From contig NZ_CP080327.1 of NCBI RefSeq assembly GCF_019443285.1, positions 3,096,001-3,160,000 on the forward strand: a stretch of 64,000 nt of DNA. Reading direction: 5' to 3'. This DNA comes from Aquisediminimonas profunda (GTDB taxonomy: Bacteria; Pseudomonadota; Alphaproteobacteria; Sphingomonadales; Sphingomonadaceae). The notes beneath the pieces are model-generated. The model did no database searches and was not told the origin of the DNA. It was given only the letters and a program-made list of their open reading frames with translations. The position numbers and the translations under genes are program-made. Every line of letters begins with the position of its first letter. Positions within the stretch are counted from its first letter, which is position 1. Positions 45,170 through 54,054 of the stretch are shown here, piece by piece.

Positions 45170-47218
45170 TCAAGCCGGGTTGATCAGGATGTTGCCCACT
45201 GCATCGACTGTCGCGACGCAGCCGGATTCGATCAATGTGGTCGAATCCATTTCAATGACGATGGCAGGGCCTGGTATGCGATCACCCTGTCGGAGTTTTT
45301 CCCGATCATAGATCACCGCGGCTTGCTCGCGCCCGTCCATCCAGAGCGTATGATCGCGCATCTTTGCGGCAATGGGGTTGCCATCGCCCTTGGGCAGCTC
45401 GGCTGCGGGCAAATCCAGCGACTGCCCCAGGGCGACAGCGCGCAGGTTCACGATTTCGTGGGGCGTGTCCATGTTGAAGGTGAAGAGTCTCAGATGCTCC
45501 TCATCAAATCGCTTGAGCAGGCCGGCGATCCCGTCGTTCCTGAGCACATCCGAACTGATAACCAACGGAACTTCAAAGGCTTGCCCTGCATAGCGGACAT
45601 CCACTTCGAAGACACATTCGATCTCGCTGTCGGGCACACCGTCTGAACGGAGCTCGGCTCGTGTTTGCAACGCCATCTCGTCAAGGATGGCAATCAGTTC
45701 CTCGGCCTTTGTCTCGGTCGCAAGCCGCGACAGCGATCGCGCGGTTTCAGTGCGCATCCGGGTCGTCGCATCACCCAGCGCGCAGAGCACCCCCGGCGAG
45801 ACCGGCGAGATCGCCGGCCAGCTTCCCATGAGCCGCGCCACCGCATTCACATGCAAGGGTCCGGCGCCACCAAAGCCCATCAGCGCAAAATGCCGCGGGT
45901 CATAGCCCTGCTGGACTGAAATCATGCGCAAGGCCCCGAACATATTCTCGTTGACGATGTCGATGATGCCCCGCGCGGCAGCCATCAGGTCGATCCTGAG
46001 GGCATCGGCGATCGTCTGGACTGCACGCTTCGCGCCTTCGCGATCAAGCTTGAAGCTGCCGCCGAGCAGATTTTCTGGAAGGTAGCCGAGGACAACATTG
46101 GCATCGGTCACCGTGGGCGCCTCGCCCCCCTTGCCATAGGCGACCGGACCGGGAACCGCACCGGCCGACTGCGGTCCGACCCGCAAGGCGCCGGTCAGTT
46201 CCGGCACATAGGCGATCGATCCGCCGCCAGCACCAACGGTCTTCACGTCGAGCGAAGATGCCCGAACGGACAGATGGCCGACCTCCGTCGTCCGCACGCG
46301 GCGCGGTTCGAGATTCTCGATCAGCGCCACGTCGGTTGACGTCCCGCCCACATCGAGAGTCAGGATGTTCTTGAGGCCCGCATTTTTTGCGACCCAAAGG
46401 GCCCCCGTCACGCCACCTGCCGGGCCGGACATCAGGATGTTGACCGGATGTTCTTCCGCTTTCTGTGCCGACATCAGGCCGCCATCCGATCGCAGCAGCG
46501 ACAGCTTGCCGGCCATGCCGCTGATTGCCAGCTTGTCCCTGAGGCTCCGGACGTAGCGCCCGACAACCGGACGGACAGCGGCATTGGCAACGGTCGTCAG
46601 TGTCCGCTCATATTCCTGCATTTCCGGCAGAACCTCATGGCTCAGGGACACAGGCACATCCTGGATCATGTCCCGCGCCATTTCCCCGATCCGCTTTTCA
46701 TGCGCGCCATTGGCATAGGCATTGATGAGCGAAACGGTAATGGCCTCCACGCCCTGTGCCTTCAGTTGCGTCAGGGCGGTCCGCACACTGTCTTCGTCAA
46801 GCGGGCGGACTTCCTCGCCAGCCGCGTTCATGCGGCCCTTGACCGTGACTGTGTCCTCCAGCGCTGCCAGGGGCTGCGGTTTGGGCCAGATGATCCAGGC
46901 CGCCAGACCCCCGGGCACATAGCTCCGGGCGATCTGCATGATGTGACGATAGCCTTCTGTCGTGATGAGGCCGACGCGCGCGCCCTTCCCTTCCAGAACA
47001 GCGTTGGTGGCGACGGTCGTTCCGTGGAGAAAGAACTCGATATCCTTCGCCGCAACGCCCGCTTCGTCACAAATGGCGTTCACGCCATTGAGGATACCTT
47101 CGGAGCTGTCATGCGGAGTCGACGGCGTCTTGTGCCGCCAGAAGGCGCCTGTTTCGACATTGAAGAGAAGCAGGTCCGTGAACGTGCCTCCAACGTCAAC
47201 ACCCAGTCGATAACCCAT
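45170..47218 (-). CDS. hyuA: Hydantoinase A/oxoprolinase alpha-type subunit (ATP-binding)
   Basis: 682 residues. The actin-like ATPase phosphate motifs GVDVGGTFTDLLL (6-18) and LTLDVGGTSTDVALIE are present. GAGGGAGAG lies upstream of the ATG. Together with HyuB it would open an imide or hydantoin ring using ATP. It starts 14 bp after the lyase gene. Ring hydrolysis to N-carbamoylsarcosine fits the nearby amidase; an alternative is ATP-dependent carboxylation. Confidence 0.92.
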   Translation of the reverse strand: MGYRLGVDVGGTFTDLLLFNVETGAFWRHKTPSTPHDSSEGILNGVNAICDEAGVAAKDIEFFLHGTTVATNAVLEGKGARVGLITTEGYRHIMQIARSYVPGGLAAWIIWPKPQPLAALEDTVTVKGRMNAAGEEVRPLDEDSVRTALTQLKAQGVEAITVSLINAYANGAHEKRIGEMARDMIQDVPVSLSHEVLPEMQEYERTLTTVANAAVRPVVGRYVRSLRDKLAISGMAGKLSLLRSDGGLMSAQKAEEHPVNILMSGPAGGVTGALWVAKNAGLKNILTLDVGGTSTDVALIENLEPRRVRTTEVGHLSVRASSLDVKTVGAGGGSIAYVPELTGALRVGPQSAGAVPGPVAYGKGGEAPTVTDANVVLGYLPENLLGGSFKLDREGAKRAVQTIADALRIDLMAAARGIIDIVNENMFGALRMISVQQGYDPRHFALMGFGGAGPLHVNAVARLMGSWPAISPVSPGVLCALGDATTRMRTETARSLSRLATETKAEELIAILDEMALQTRAELRSDGVPDSEIECVFEVDVRYAGQAFEVPLVISSDVLRNDGIAGLLKRFDEEHLRLFTFNMDTPHEIVNLRAVALGQSLDLPAAELPKGDGNPIAAKMRDHTLWMDGREQAAVIYDREKLRQGDRIPGPAIVIEMDSTTLIESGCVATVDAVGNILINPA

Positions 47219-47232
47219 ACCTTTTCTCTCCC

Positions 47233-48141
47233 TCAGGCCGCCGCAGGGAATGCGGGTGCTTGCGCAACCATTCCTGGCAGTTTTCGCCCCATGACACCCG
47301 CGAGCCAGTGGCTCGCATCAACCAGTTTTTCCAGATCCATGCCCGTAGCAATGCCTGCGCGTTCAAGCATGTAGACAACGTCTTCGCTTGGCACATTGCC
47401 AGCCGCGCCGGGTGCAAAAGGGCAGCCGCCAAGGCCGCCGAGCGATGCATCGACCACCGTTGCGCCAGCCTCCACAGCCGCCCAGACATTGGCGAGGCCC
47501 GTGTTTCGGGTATTGTGAAAATGCACCCGGACCGGAAGCGGCGAAATGGCCTCCCGAACGCGCGTCACAAGACTGCGGACATGGGCAGGATTGGCGACCC
47601 CGATCGTGTCTGCAAGGGCAACCTCGACCGGCCCCGCCTCTGCGAGCCTTCGGGCCATCGCAACCACAACATCCTCTTGCACTTCGCCCTCGAACGGACA
47701 GCCAAAGGACGCCCCGATCGTGACCTGCCCCGTCAGGCCGGCCTCCTTTGCCATGGCAATGATCTCGCACGCAGCATCGACCGAGCCATCGCGCGTCTGC
47801 CCCTGATTGGCCATGGCAAACCGGTCCGTGGCAACAGCGACTGCGCCCAGCTGGTTGATCCGGCCCGTTGCAATCGCACGCTCGGCGCCGCGTCCATTCA
47901 TCACCAGACCGATAAAGGTGACATCCTGGCGGTCGGGAAGGCCTGCACAGACGTCTTCCGCATCGGCAAGCTGCGGCACCTTCTTCGGGTTCACGAAACT
48001 CGTGACTTCAATGCGGCGTGCGCCGGCACCGATCGCGCGGGTGATCAGTTCGAGCTTGTCGGCCGTGGCAATCGGAGTCGACTCGTTCTGCAGCCCGTCG
48101 CGCGGGCCGACTTCGACAAATTCGATGCGTGTTGCCGTCAT
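47233..48141 (-). CDS. Hydroxymethylglutaryl-CoA lyase family protein
   Basis: 302 residues. VEVGPRDGLQNE (10-20) holds the catalytic Arg-Asp, HFHNTRNTG the metal-binding HxH, and GLGGCPFAPGAAGN the catalytic Cys. It cleaves a 3-hydroxy-3-methylacyl-CoA to acetoacetate or pyruvate plus an acyl-CoA. It is the first gene of the minus-strand operon controlled by the palindrome at 48161. The true substrate may not be HMG-CoA, since the operon is not a leucine pathway. Confidence 0.9.
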   Translation of the reverse strand: MTATRIEFVEVGPRDGLQNESTPIATADKLELITRAIGAGARRIEVTSFVNPKKVPQLADAEDVCAGLPDRQDVTFIGLVMNGRGAERAIATGRINQLGAVAVATDRFAMANQGQTRDGSVDAACEIIAMAKEAGLTGQVTIGASFGCPFEGEVQEDVVVAMARRLAEAGPVEVALADTIGVANPAHVRSLVTRVREAISPLPVRVHFHNTRNTGLANVWAAVEAGATVVDASLGGLGGCPFAPGAAGNVPSEDVVYMLERAGIATGMDLEKLVDASHWLAGVMGRKLPGMVAQAPAFPAAA

Positions 48142-48160
48142 GACTGTCTCATTGCCTCAA

Positions 48161-48170
48161 TTGTATACAA
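48161..48170. promoter_or_regulatory. GntR operator TTGTATACAA upstream of the lyase-hydantoinase operon
   Basis: A perfect 10-bp palindrome fitting the FadR-subfamily pattern TNGTNNACNA, in the 40-bp gap between the gntR stop and the lyase start. An identical copy precedes gntR, so the regulator probably controls both sides. Confidence 0.7.
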
Positions 48171-48181
48171 AATCAACCCGG

Positions 48182-48856
48182 CTATTCTGCTGCCTCTGCA
48201 ATTGCCGTGACGACATCGCCGCGATGGGCATCCGCATAGCTATGGAAAGCGCGGCGAATATGTCCCGTCATGACTGACGCAGCCCAGACGTCGTCGCGAC
48301 GCGCAAAGGCCGTGAGCAATTCCTCATGCTCCCGCCAGGATCGCATCAGGTTTTCATGATCATAATGCTGCGCTGTTCGCCAGACGACGGGCTGTTCGAC
48401 GATCCTCGACAGCAGGCTTTCCAGCTTCTCCGAAGCCGCTGCCTCGACAATGATCGCGTGAAAGCGCCGGTTATGCTCGAGGAATGCCGTGACGTCCGGC
48501 TGCGTCCGGTCAATTGCCAAGCGAAGCCCTTCATTCTCTGCCCTGAGGTCGTTCAGTTGCTTCGCAGAAATGCGCCGTGCGGCCCGTGACGCGGCATGGC
48601 CTTCAAGCATCCCGCGCAGCGTGAAGGCATCTTCAAGATCCTCCAGCGACCAGTCTGCCACAAAGGTCCGTTGCGATTCGCTCTTCTTGATGAACAGGTC
48701 CGCTTCGAGCCTGCGCAAGGCATCGCGAACCGGCGTCCTCGAAACGCCGCAGATTTCGGCAAGATGCTCCTCCCCAATCTGCGCGCCGGGCTCAAGGCGG
48801 CCTGAGAGAATCATGTTCCTGATCTGCTCATAGGCACGATCGGAGGCACGGGACAT
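48182..48856 (-). CDS. GntR-family regulator, FadR/FCD subfamily
   Basis: 224 residues. Winged HTH at about 7-70 (IGEEHLAEICGVSRTPVRDALRRLEADLFI) and an all-helical FCD effector domain with the metal-binding-type His residues (HNRRFHAIIVEAA; HEELLTAF). It is divergent from the racemase-homologue gene and codirectional with the lyase operon. Identical TTGTATACAA palindromes on both sides indicate autoregulation and control of both units; repression relieved by an acid ligand is the usual mode. Confidence 0.9.
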   Translation of the reverse strand: MSRASDRAYEQIRNMILSGRLEPGAQIGEEHLAEICGVSRTPVRDALRRLEADLFIKKSESQRTFVADWSLEDLEDAFTLRGMLEGHAASRAARRISAKQLNDLRAENEGLRLAIDRTQPDVTAFLEHNRRFHAIIVEAAASEKLESLLSRIVEQPVVWRTAQHYDHENLMRSWREHEELLTAFARRDDVWAASVMTGHIRRAFHSYADAHRGDVVTAIAEAAE

Positions 48857-48889
48857 GGATCATTCCTTTCAAGGCTTGACCTTTGTGGT

Positions 48890-48899
48890 TTGTATACAA
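48890..48899. promoter_or_regulatory. GntR operator TTGTATACAA in the divergent gntR/racemase promoter
   Basis: The same 10-bp palindrome as at 48161-48170, 33 bp before the gntR start and 41 bp before the racemase-homologue start. It lies 8 bp after a TTGACC hexamer that could be a -35 box, so binding would block transcription. Confidence 0.7.
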
Positions 48900-48940
48900 T
48901 AGAAGTTTCATAAAGCAACGTCACACAGGGCTCAGGGGCA

Positions 48941-49693
48941 ATGGCTCGCGAACATCGCATCAAGGTGATAGTGCCCATTCCGATGGATGCCGCTGGCGTC
49001 GCCAATCGCGCCTCGCAATTGCCTGCGAGTGTCATTTCCCCCGGATTCAAGCCCGAATTTGCCGCCGTGGGCTGGGGCGCCGCGCTTGGCGACAGCTATC
49101 ATGACATGCTTCTGATGGACTGGACGGTGTTTCAGGCCGGTATCGAGGCGGAAGCAGAAGGCTATTCGGCAGTCGTCATCGATACCGTCAGTGATTCCGG
49201 TTTGCGCGCCTTGCGGTCGCGCCTGTCCATCCCGGTGCTTGGCCCCGGAGAATGCGCGTTCCATCTCGCGATGACGCTGGGCAAGAAATTCACGATCCTG
49301 ACGATGTGGGATGAATGGTTCCCCCTGTATGAAAAGACACTCACGGAATATGGCTTCTGGCCAAGGTGCGCGTCCTTGCGGTCGATCAAGACACGGCCCG
49401 ATCTTGCGGAACTGCTCGCCGGCAAGGAAGACGTCATCTTTGCCAAGCTGAAGCGCGAAGCCGAGCTGGCGATTGCGGAGGATGGCGCCGACGTCATTGT
49501 TCTGGGTTCTACCACCATGCACCAATCGGCAAGCTGGCTTGCCGAGAATTTGCCGGTGCCAGTCATCAATCCCGGCCTGATTGCCTACAAGCAGGCCGAG
49601 CTGCTGGTCCAGCTCGGGATCAGCCACAGCAAGATTGCTTTCCCGAATCCGGGCGTTGCCAATGATGCGGGCATCAAGAAAGGAAGCGCATGA
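48941..49693 (+). CDS. Asp/Glu/hydantoin racemase-fold protein lacking both catalytic cysteines
   Basis: 250 residues of the hydantoin/Asp-Glu racemase superfamily (AEGYSAVVIDTVSDSGLRALRSRLSIPVLGPGE; GADVIVLGSTTM). Where racemases have catalytic cysteines (VIACFxDPG and VLGCxGM) this protein has Thr82 and Ser190. Two-cysteine racemisation is therefore unlikely; it may be an isomerase, hydrolase, decarboxylase or ligand-binding relative. AGGGG precedes the ATG. It is the first gene of a GntR-controlled unit with two SnoaL-like genes and a TBDR. Confidence 0.82.
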   Translation: MAREHRIKVIVPIPMDAAGVANRASQLPASVISPGFKPEFAAVGWGAALGDSYHDMLLMDWTVFQAGIEAEAEGYSAVVIDTVSDSGLRALRSRLSIPVLGPGECAFHLAMTLGKKFTILTMWDEWFPLYEKTLTEYGFWPRCASLRSIKTRPDLAELLAGKEDVIFAKLKREAELAIAEDGADVIVLGSTTMHQSASWLAENLPVPVINPGLIAYKQAELLVQLGISHSKIAFPNPGVANDAGIKKGSA

Positions 49694-50127
49694 TGACAGC
49701 CTGGAGCGAAGGCGGTGCCGGACAGGAGGCGCTCCCTTACCCCTATTACATCGATATCGTCACGAAGCGCTATTTCGACGGCGTCGACAACAAGGACATG
49801 CAAAAGGTTCTTGATTGCTTCACCGAAGATGCAGTCCTGACGGAAGTGACATCCAACACGGTCCACACCGGTCGCGATGTCGGCATCAAGGCCATGTTTG
49901 CAAAGCTGTTCGCCGATTTTTCCTCTATCTGGCATGGCAATTTCGTGCACACCGCCGATCCGCAGTCCAATGCCGTCTGTTCGCAGTTCACAGTGCTGAT
50001 CACGCCCAACGGTGGTGACGAACTGCGCTATGAAAACTGCAACCGCTTCTACCTGAAGGGCGACAAGTTCCATCGCGTCTATGTGTACATGAGCGGAGAC
50101 AATCTGCTGAAGGAGGGGGACGCCTGA
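49690..50127 (+). CDS. SnoaL/NTF2-like protein (first of a tandem pair)
   Basis: 145 residues of the NTF2/SnoaL fold (YFDGVDNKDMQKVLDCFTEDAVLTEVTSNTVHTGRDVGIKAMFAKLFADF). Such proteins are small cyclases, isomerases, dehydratases or ring-modifying enzymes. The ATG overlaps the racemase-homologue stop, with AAGGAAG upstream. It is clearly related to the next gene, sharing the YxG-VYVYMSGDNLL type ending. The exact reaction is unknown. Confidence 0.8.
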   Translation: MMTAWSEGGAGQEALPYPYYIDIVTKRYFDGVDNKDMQKVLDCFTEDAVLTEVTSNTVHTGRDVGIKAMFAKLFADFSSIWHGNFVHTADPQSNAVCSQFTVLITPNGGDELRYENCNRFYLKGDKFHRVYVYMSGDNLLKEGDA

Positions 50128-50525
50128 TGCAATATGAACCCGGCCTCACGCGCGATCAGCTCATCGAACTCGCGACCAGGACCTATTTCGGCAATGTCGA
50201 CGCCAAGAATCTGGATGGCGCGCTGGCCTGCTTCAATGACGAAGCGCTGTTCTGTGTGCAGACGGCATTTACCCGGCATGCAGGCAAGGCCGAAATCAAG
50301 CGGATGTTCGAAGATTTCTTCGGCGCCTATGCCAAGATCGTCCACAAGGATTTCACGTGCACGGTCGATGAAAAGAACGGCCGCATTACAGCCAGTTTCG
50401 AAGCTGTCCTGACGGGCCATGACGGCAAGGTCACACAGCTGTTCAACACGAATTTCTGGCGCATTCGCGATGGCAAGTTTCAGGAAGTGTATGTCTATTT
50501 CAGCGGGGAAAACGTCCTCGTCTAA
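50127..50525 (+). CDS. SnoaL/NTF2-like protein (second of a tandem pair)
   Basis: 132 residues, paralogous to the preceding gene: both have YFGNVDAKNLDGALACFNDEAL-type openings and end with (V/Y)YVYFSGENVLV-like strands. GGAGGGGG precedes the ATG, which shares its A with the previous stop. The pair may form a heteromer. The TonB-dependent receptor follows after 24 bp, so all are likely one transcript. Confidence 0.8.
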   Translation: MQYEPGLTRDQLIELATRTYFGNVDAKNLDGALACFNDEALFCVQTAFTRHAGKAEIKRMFEDFFGAYAKIVHKDFTCTVDEKNGRITASFEAVLTGHDGKVTQLFNTNFWRIRDGKFQEVYVYFSGENVLV

Positions 50526-50549
50526 CAAATCCGGTCAGGGAGACAAAAA

Positions 50550-53072
50550 ATGAAAACCACAAAGATAATCTTGATGAGTTCAATAGCAGCGCTTGCTGTA
50601 ACCTCCGTTCCCGCCTTGGCGCAGACCGCCGAAACGGAAGGCTCGGGCGAAGAAATCATCGTCACCGCGCGGCGCCAGTCGGAACGACTGATCGATGTTC
50701 CCGCGTCCGTGTCCGTGATCACAGCCCAGGCTCTGGCCGATACGGGCGCGAAGAACGCACAGGATTTTACCGCGCTGACGCCGGGCGTCACGATCGTGAC
50801 GGGTACGGCTGAAGCCGGTGACACGCAGATCAACATTCGCGGTATCAACGGCGCGCGCGACGCGGAAAGCTCCGTTGCCCTTGTCGTCGATGGCATCCTC
50901 AAGACCAATACGGCGCAGCTGAACCAGAACCAGGGCACATTGCGCCAGATCGAAATCCTGAAAGGTCCGCAGGGCGCTATCTATGGTCGCAACGCAGCGG
51001 CCGGCGCCATCGTGATCTCGACACTGAAGCCCGGCGATCATCTGGAAGCCGGTGTGACGGCAAGCTATGCCAATGAAAAGACGATCGAAACAAGCGCCTA
51101 TGTCGCGACGCCCGTGGGAGACAATGCCGGCATCGTGCTGTCAGGCTATTATCGCACGACCGATGGCTTCTATCGCAATATCCTGCTGAACAAGAAGGTC
51201 GTGGACGATCAGGAAGTCGGCAGTGTCGATGGCCGCTTCGTGGCCAACCTCGGCGATGCAACCCAGCTGGACGTCAAGGCACGCTATGCGAAGCTGTCAG
51301 GCGCTTCGATCAACTTCAACGCCGCGTTCCACCTTCCCAATTTCGCGGCAGCCAATCCGGCCTTCAATGAGGACGTCGATGATCATCCGTTCCGTTACTA
51401 CAGCAACATCCGTCCGACCAACGATCAGAAGAGCTTCGATGCCTCCATCAAGCTCGACCATGATTTCGGTTCGACCAAGCTGACGACCTGGGCGCTTTAT
51501 TCAAACGTCAAGCAGAGCCTGACGGCTGACGGCACATCGGCGGATTTCGCGCGTTACATTGCCCCCGCTCTCGGTGCCCCTACGAACCCGACCAACCTCG
51601 CCGTGCAGGCAGCCTGCTTTGCTTCAACCGCGGCCAATACCGGCTTCCCGGTCAATGCACCGGGCTTCATCGGCGCAATCCCTGTTCCCTTCATCTTTGC
51701 TCCGGCAACGGGCTCGACCTTTGGCCCGTATAGCCCGACAACCTGCGACGGCACCCAGTATCAGGTGCGCAACCAGAAGGACTTCAGCGGCGAAATCCGT
51801 CTGGCCTCGAACGGCAACGGCCCATTGTCATGGCAGATTGGTGCTTATTATCTCAACATCAGCCGCTTTGTGGGCGTCAGCCTCGGTGCCGACCTGGGTC
51901 AGGGCCTGATCAAGGAGCTCTATAACGCGCCGGGAACCGCCAACCCGACGTCACAGCTCTATGCCGACCGGTTCAAGACCAATGTCTATGCCGGATTTGG
52001 GTCGATCGACTATGCGCCATCGTCCAAGTTCAAGGCAGGCCTGGCGCTGCGCTATGATATTGAGGACCGCTCGGTTTCAAATCGGGTGCCCAATGTTCTC
52101 GACCCGATCACCGGTGCCAAGATCAACCCCGGCTTGCCGGCGACAGGCAGCATTCCTGACCAGTCCAAGGCGTTCAAGCAGCTGGAACCAAAGGTCACGA
52201 TCAGCTTCCGCCCGGACCAGCACACCAATATCTATGCCAACTGGGGCATTGGGTTCAAAGCTGGCGGCTTCAACAATTCCGGCTCATCGGCAACGGTGAA
52301 CAACAATTTCAACATCCCTGAAATTGGGGCCGGCGTTGTGGTCAACGATCAGTTCCGCAAGGAACGTTCAAGCGCGTTCGAAGCCGGCATCAAGGGTTCG
52401 CTGTTCGACAACCACCTGACCTTTGACCTTGCGGGCTATTACACCCGCGTCACCGACATGCAGTTCTTCGAATTCTTCGTTGGCAGCTTCGGCCTGCTGC
52501 GCGTCGTTTCGAACATCGACAAGGTTGACGTGAAGGGTGTCGAACTCAACGCCACGGCCCGGATCGTCGAAGGCGTCTCCCTGTTCGGTTCGGTCAACGT
52601 CACGGACAGCGAGATCAAAAAGAATGCGTCGCGTCCCTATACCGTGGGCAACAAGTCACCCTACACCGCCGATTACACGATCAACGTCGGCGGCCAGGTC
52701 GAGGTGCCGTTCACGGACAGCCTCAAGTTCAAGGTACGCGGTGACTATCGCGTCACTGGTCCGACCTATTTCCACACTGTCCAGGACCAGACCCGGCCGA
52801 CCTTGTTCAGCCAGCTCCTGCCCATCTCTGCACTTGGTCTCCCGGCCTTTGTCGGGAACGCGAACTATAGCGTGGCAAAGCGCAATGCCTTTGGTGTCAT
52901 GAATCTGCGCGCCGGTATCGAGGGCAACAACTGGCACATCACGGCGTTCGCCAACAACCTGTTCGACAAGAAGTATATCAACGAAGCGATCCCGGCGATC
53001 GAGTTCGGCGGTTCCTTCATCTCGCCGGGCGCACGTCGCCTCGCAGGCGTCGAAGTCGGATACAAGTTCTGA
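50550..53072 (+). CDS. TonB-dependent receptor
   Basis: 840 residues. Signal peptide ending VPALAQ (about residue 25), TonB-box-like EEIIVTARRQSERLIDVPASV, plug with IEILKGPQGAIYGRNAAAGAIVI, and a barrel ending GVEVGYKF with the canonical C-terminal Phe. GGGAGA precedes the ATG. It lies downstream of the racemase homologue and SnoaL genes within the GntR-controlled unit, so its substrate is probably degraded by that cluster. A strong terminator follows. Confidence 0.93.
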   Translation: MKTTKIILMSSIAALAVTSVPALAQTAETEGSGEEIIVTARRQSERLIDVPASVSVITAQALADTGAKNAQDFTALTPGVTIVTGTAEAGDTQINIRGINGARDAESSVALVVDGILKTNTAQLNQNQGTLRQIEILKGPQGAIYGRNAAAGAIVISTLKPGDHLEAGVTASYANEKTIETSAYVATPVGDNAGIVLSGYYRTTDGFYRNILLNKKVVDDQEVGSVDGRFVANLGDATQLDVKARYAKLSGASINFNAAFHLPNFAAANPAFNEDVDDHPFRYYSNIRPTNDQKSFDASIKLDHDFGSTKLTTWALYSNVKQSLTADGTSADFARYIAPALGAPTNPTNLAVQAACFASTAANTGFPVNAPGFIGAIPVPFIFAPATGSTFGPYSPTTCDGTQYQVRNQKDFSGEIRLASNGNGPLSWQIGAYYLNISRFVGVSLGADLGQGLIKELYNAPGTANPTSQLYADRFKTNVYAGFGSIDYAPSSKFKAGLALRYDIEDRSVSNRVPNVLDPITGAKINPGLPATGSIPDQSKAFKQLEPKVTISFRPDQHTNIYANWGIGFKAGGFNNSGSSATVNNNFNIPEIGAGVVVNDQFRKERSSAFEAGIKGSLFDNHLTFDLAGYYTRVTDMQFFEFFVGSFGLLRVVSNIDKVDVKGVELNATARIVEGVSLFGSVNVTDSEIKKNASRPYTVGNKSPYTADYTINVGGQVEVPFTDSLKFKVRGDYRVTGPTYFHTVQDQTRPTLFSQLLPISALGLPAFVGNANYSVAKRNAFGVMNLRAGIEGNNWHITAFANNLFDKKYINEAIPAIEFGGSFISPGARRLAGVEVGYKF

Positions 53073-53081
53073 CACAAAAAA

Positions 53082-53122
53082 GGTGCCACTTGCCTGCGAT
53101 GGCAAGTGGCACCCTGTGTTTC
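53082..53122. terminator. Strong rho-independent terminator, likely bidirectional
   Basis: A perfect 13-bp stem GGTGCCACTTGCC/GGCAAGTGGCACC with a TGCGAT loop. A-rich sequence on its left and TGTGTTT on its right allow termination of both the receptor transcript and the convergent SDR transcript. Confidence 0.85.
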
Positions 53123-53146
53123 TCCAAACCGGAAAATCAGAAGTTC

Positions 53147-53905
53147 TCAGCGCTCCGGACGGGCAAACAGTCCGTTGTCGATCGGGATTTCGACACCGGT
53201 CAGAAAGCGTGACTCGTCAGAGGCAAAATAAAGGACCGCGTTCGCCACATCTTTCGGCGCACCCAGTGCATCCTTTGGCAGAACACCTTCCGGAACAACC
53301 GCTTCCTGCCCTGCCCGGCCGCTGACGGCCTGAACCATCGGCGTTTCGATGCCGCCTGGCATCAGCACATTGCAGCGGATCGGATAGCCCTTGTCCTGGC
53401 AATGCATGGCGATCGATTTGGTCATCGCCCGGATTGCGCCTTTGGCAGCGGTATAGGCAATGATCGCGCCATAGCCGAGCAGCGATGCCGTCGACGCCAT
53501 GTTGATGATCGACGCGGCTTCGGATCGTTTCAGCAGCGGCATCGCATATTTGCAGCCGAAGAATGTGCCTTCAACGTGAATGGCCATCTGGAGCCGGAAG
53601 TTTTCGGTCGAACAGTCTTCGATGCTCTCGAAAATAACGTTGCCGGCATTGTTGACGAGAATATCGAGCCGGCCGTGGCGGGCTTCGATATGGTCGATGA
53701 CGCGCTTCCACTGATCCTCGAAGCGGACGTCATGCTGGAGGGCCTCGCCGCCAATCGCATCGGCAACGGCCTGCGCCTTTGCAATGTCGATGTCGGTCAC
53801 GATGACCTTTGCGCCTTCTTCGGCAAGGCGAATGCAATCGGCCTTGCCCAGCCCCATTGCTCCGCCCGTCACTAATGCAACCTTGCCTTGAACCCGACCT
53901 GCCAC
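53147..53905 (-). CDS. Short-chain dehydrogenase/reductase
   Basis: 252 residues starting at GTG 53905, preceded by GAGGGAGAG. TGGAMGLGKADC nucleotide motif, NNAGNVI, the NMASTAS serine and YTAAKGA (YxxxK) are complete. It is divergent from the second Rieske oxygenase, suggesting it may oxidise that enzyme's product (for example a dihydrodiol or alcohol). The substrate is unknown. Confidence 0.87.
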   Translation of the reverse strand: MAGRVQGKVALVTGGAMGLGKADCIRLAEEGAKVIVTDIDIAKAQAVADAIGGEALQHDVRFEDQWKRVIDHIEARHGRLDILVNNAGNVIFESIEDCSTENFRLQMAIHVEGTFFGCKYAMPLLKRSEAASIINMASTASLLGYGAIIAYTAAKGAIRAMTKSIAMHCQDKGYPIRCNVLMPGGIETPMVQAVSGRAGQEAVVPEGVLPKDALGAPKDVANAVLYFASDESRFLTGVEIPIDNGLFARPER

Positions 53906-54054
53906 GATGCTCTCCCTCTCTGAATTCCAAACACATGACGTCTATCGAAGCACAAATCCGGCCCATACTGTCGAAAGGAAGAGGCGTGCCTACCAATTTT
54001 GGCAAGCGCAGCCTTGCTGCCCCGTGCTACTCTATGGTGCCTTGGGAGATCATG

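Noticed and set aside
44117-45646. 509-residue plus-strand open frame across hyuB/hyuA
   Set aside because: Antisense shadow spanning two real genes; no family similarity.
48941-49693. Straight annotation as hydantoin racemase
   Set aside because: Both catalytic cysteine positions are replaced by Thr and Ser, so the name would imply an activity the sequence does not support.
53809-53934. N-terminal extension of the second Rieske protein to 53809
   Set aside because: It overlaps the divergent SDR coding region, is low in family similarity, and has no ribosome site; GGGAGA supports the start at 54055.
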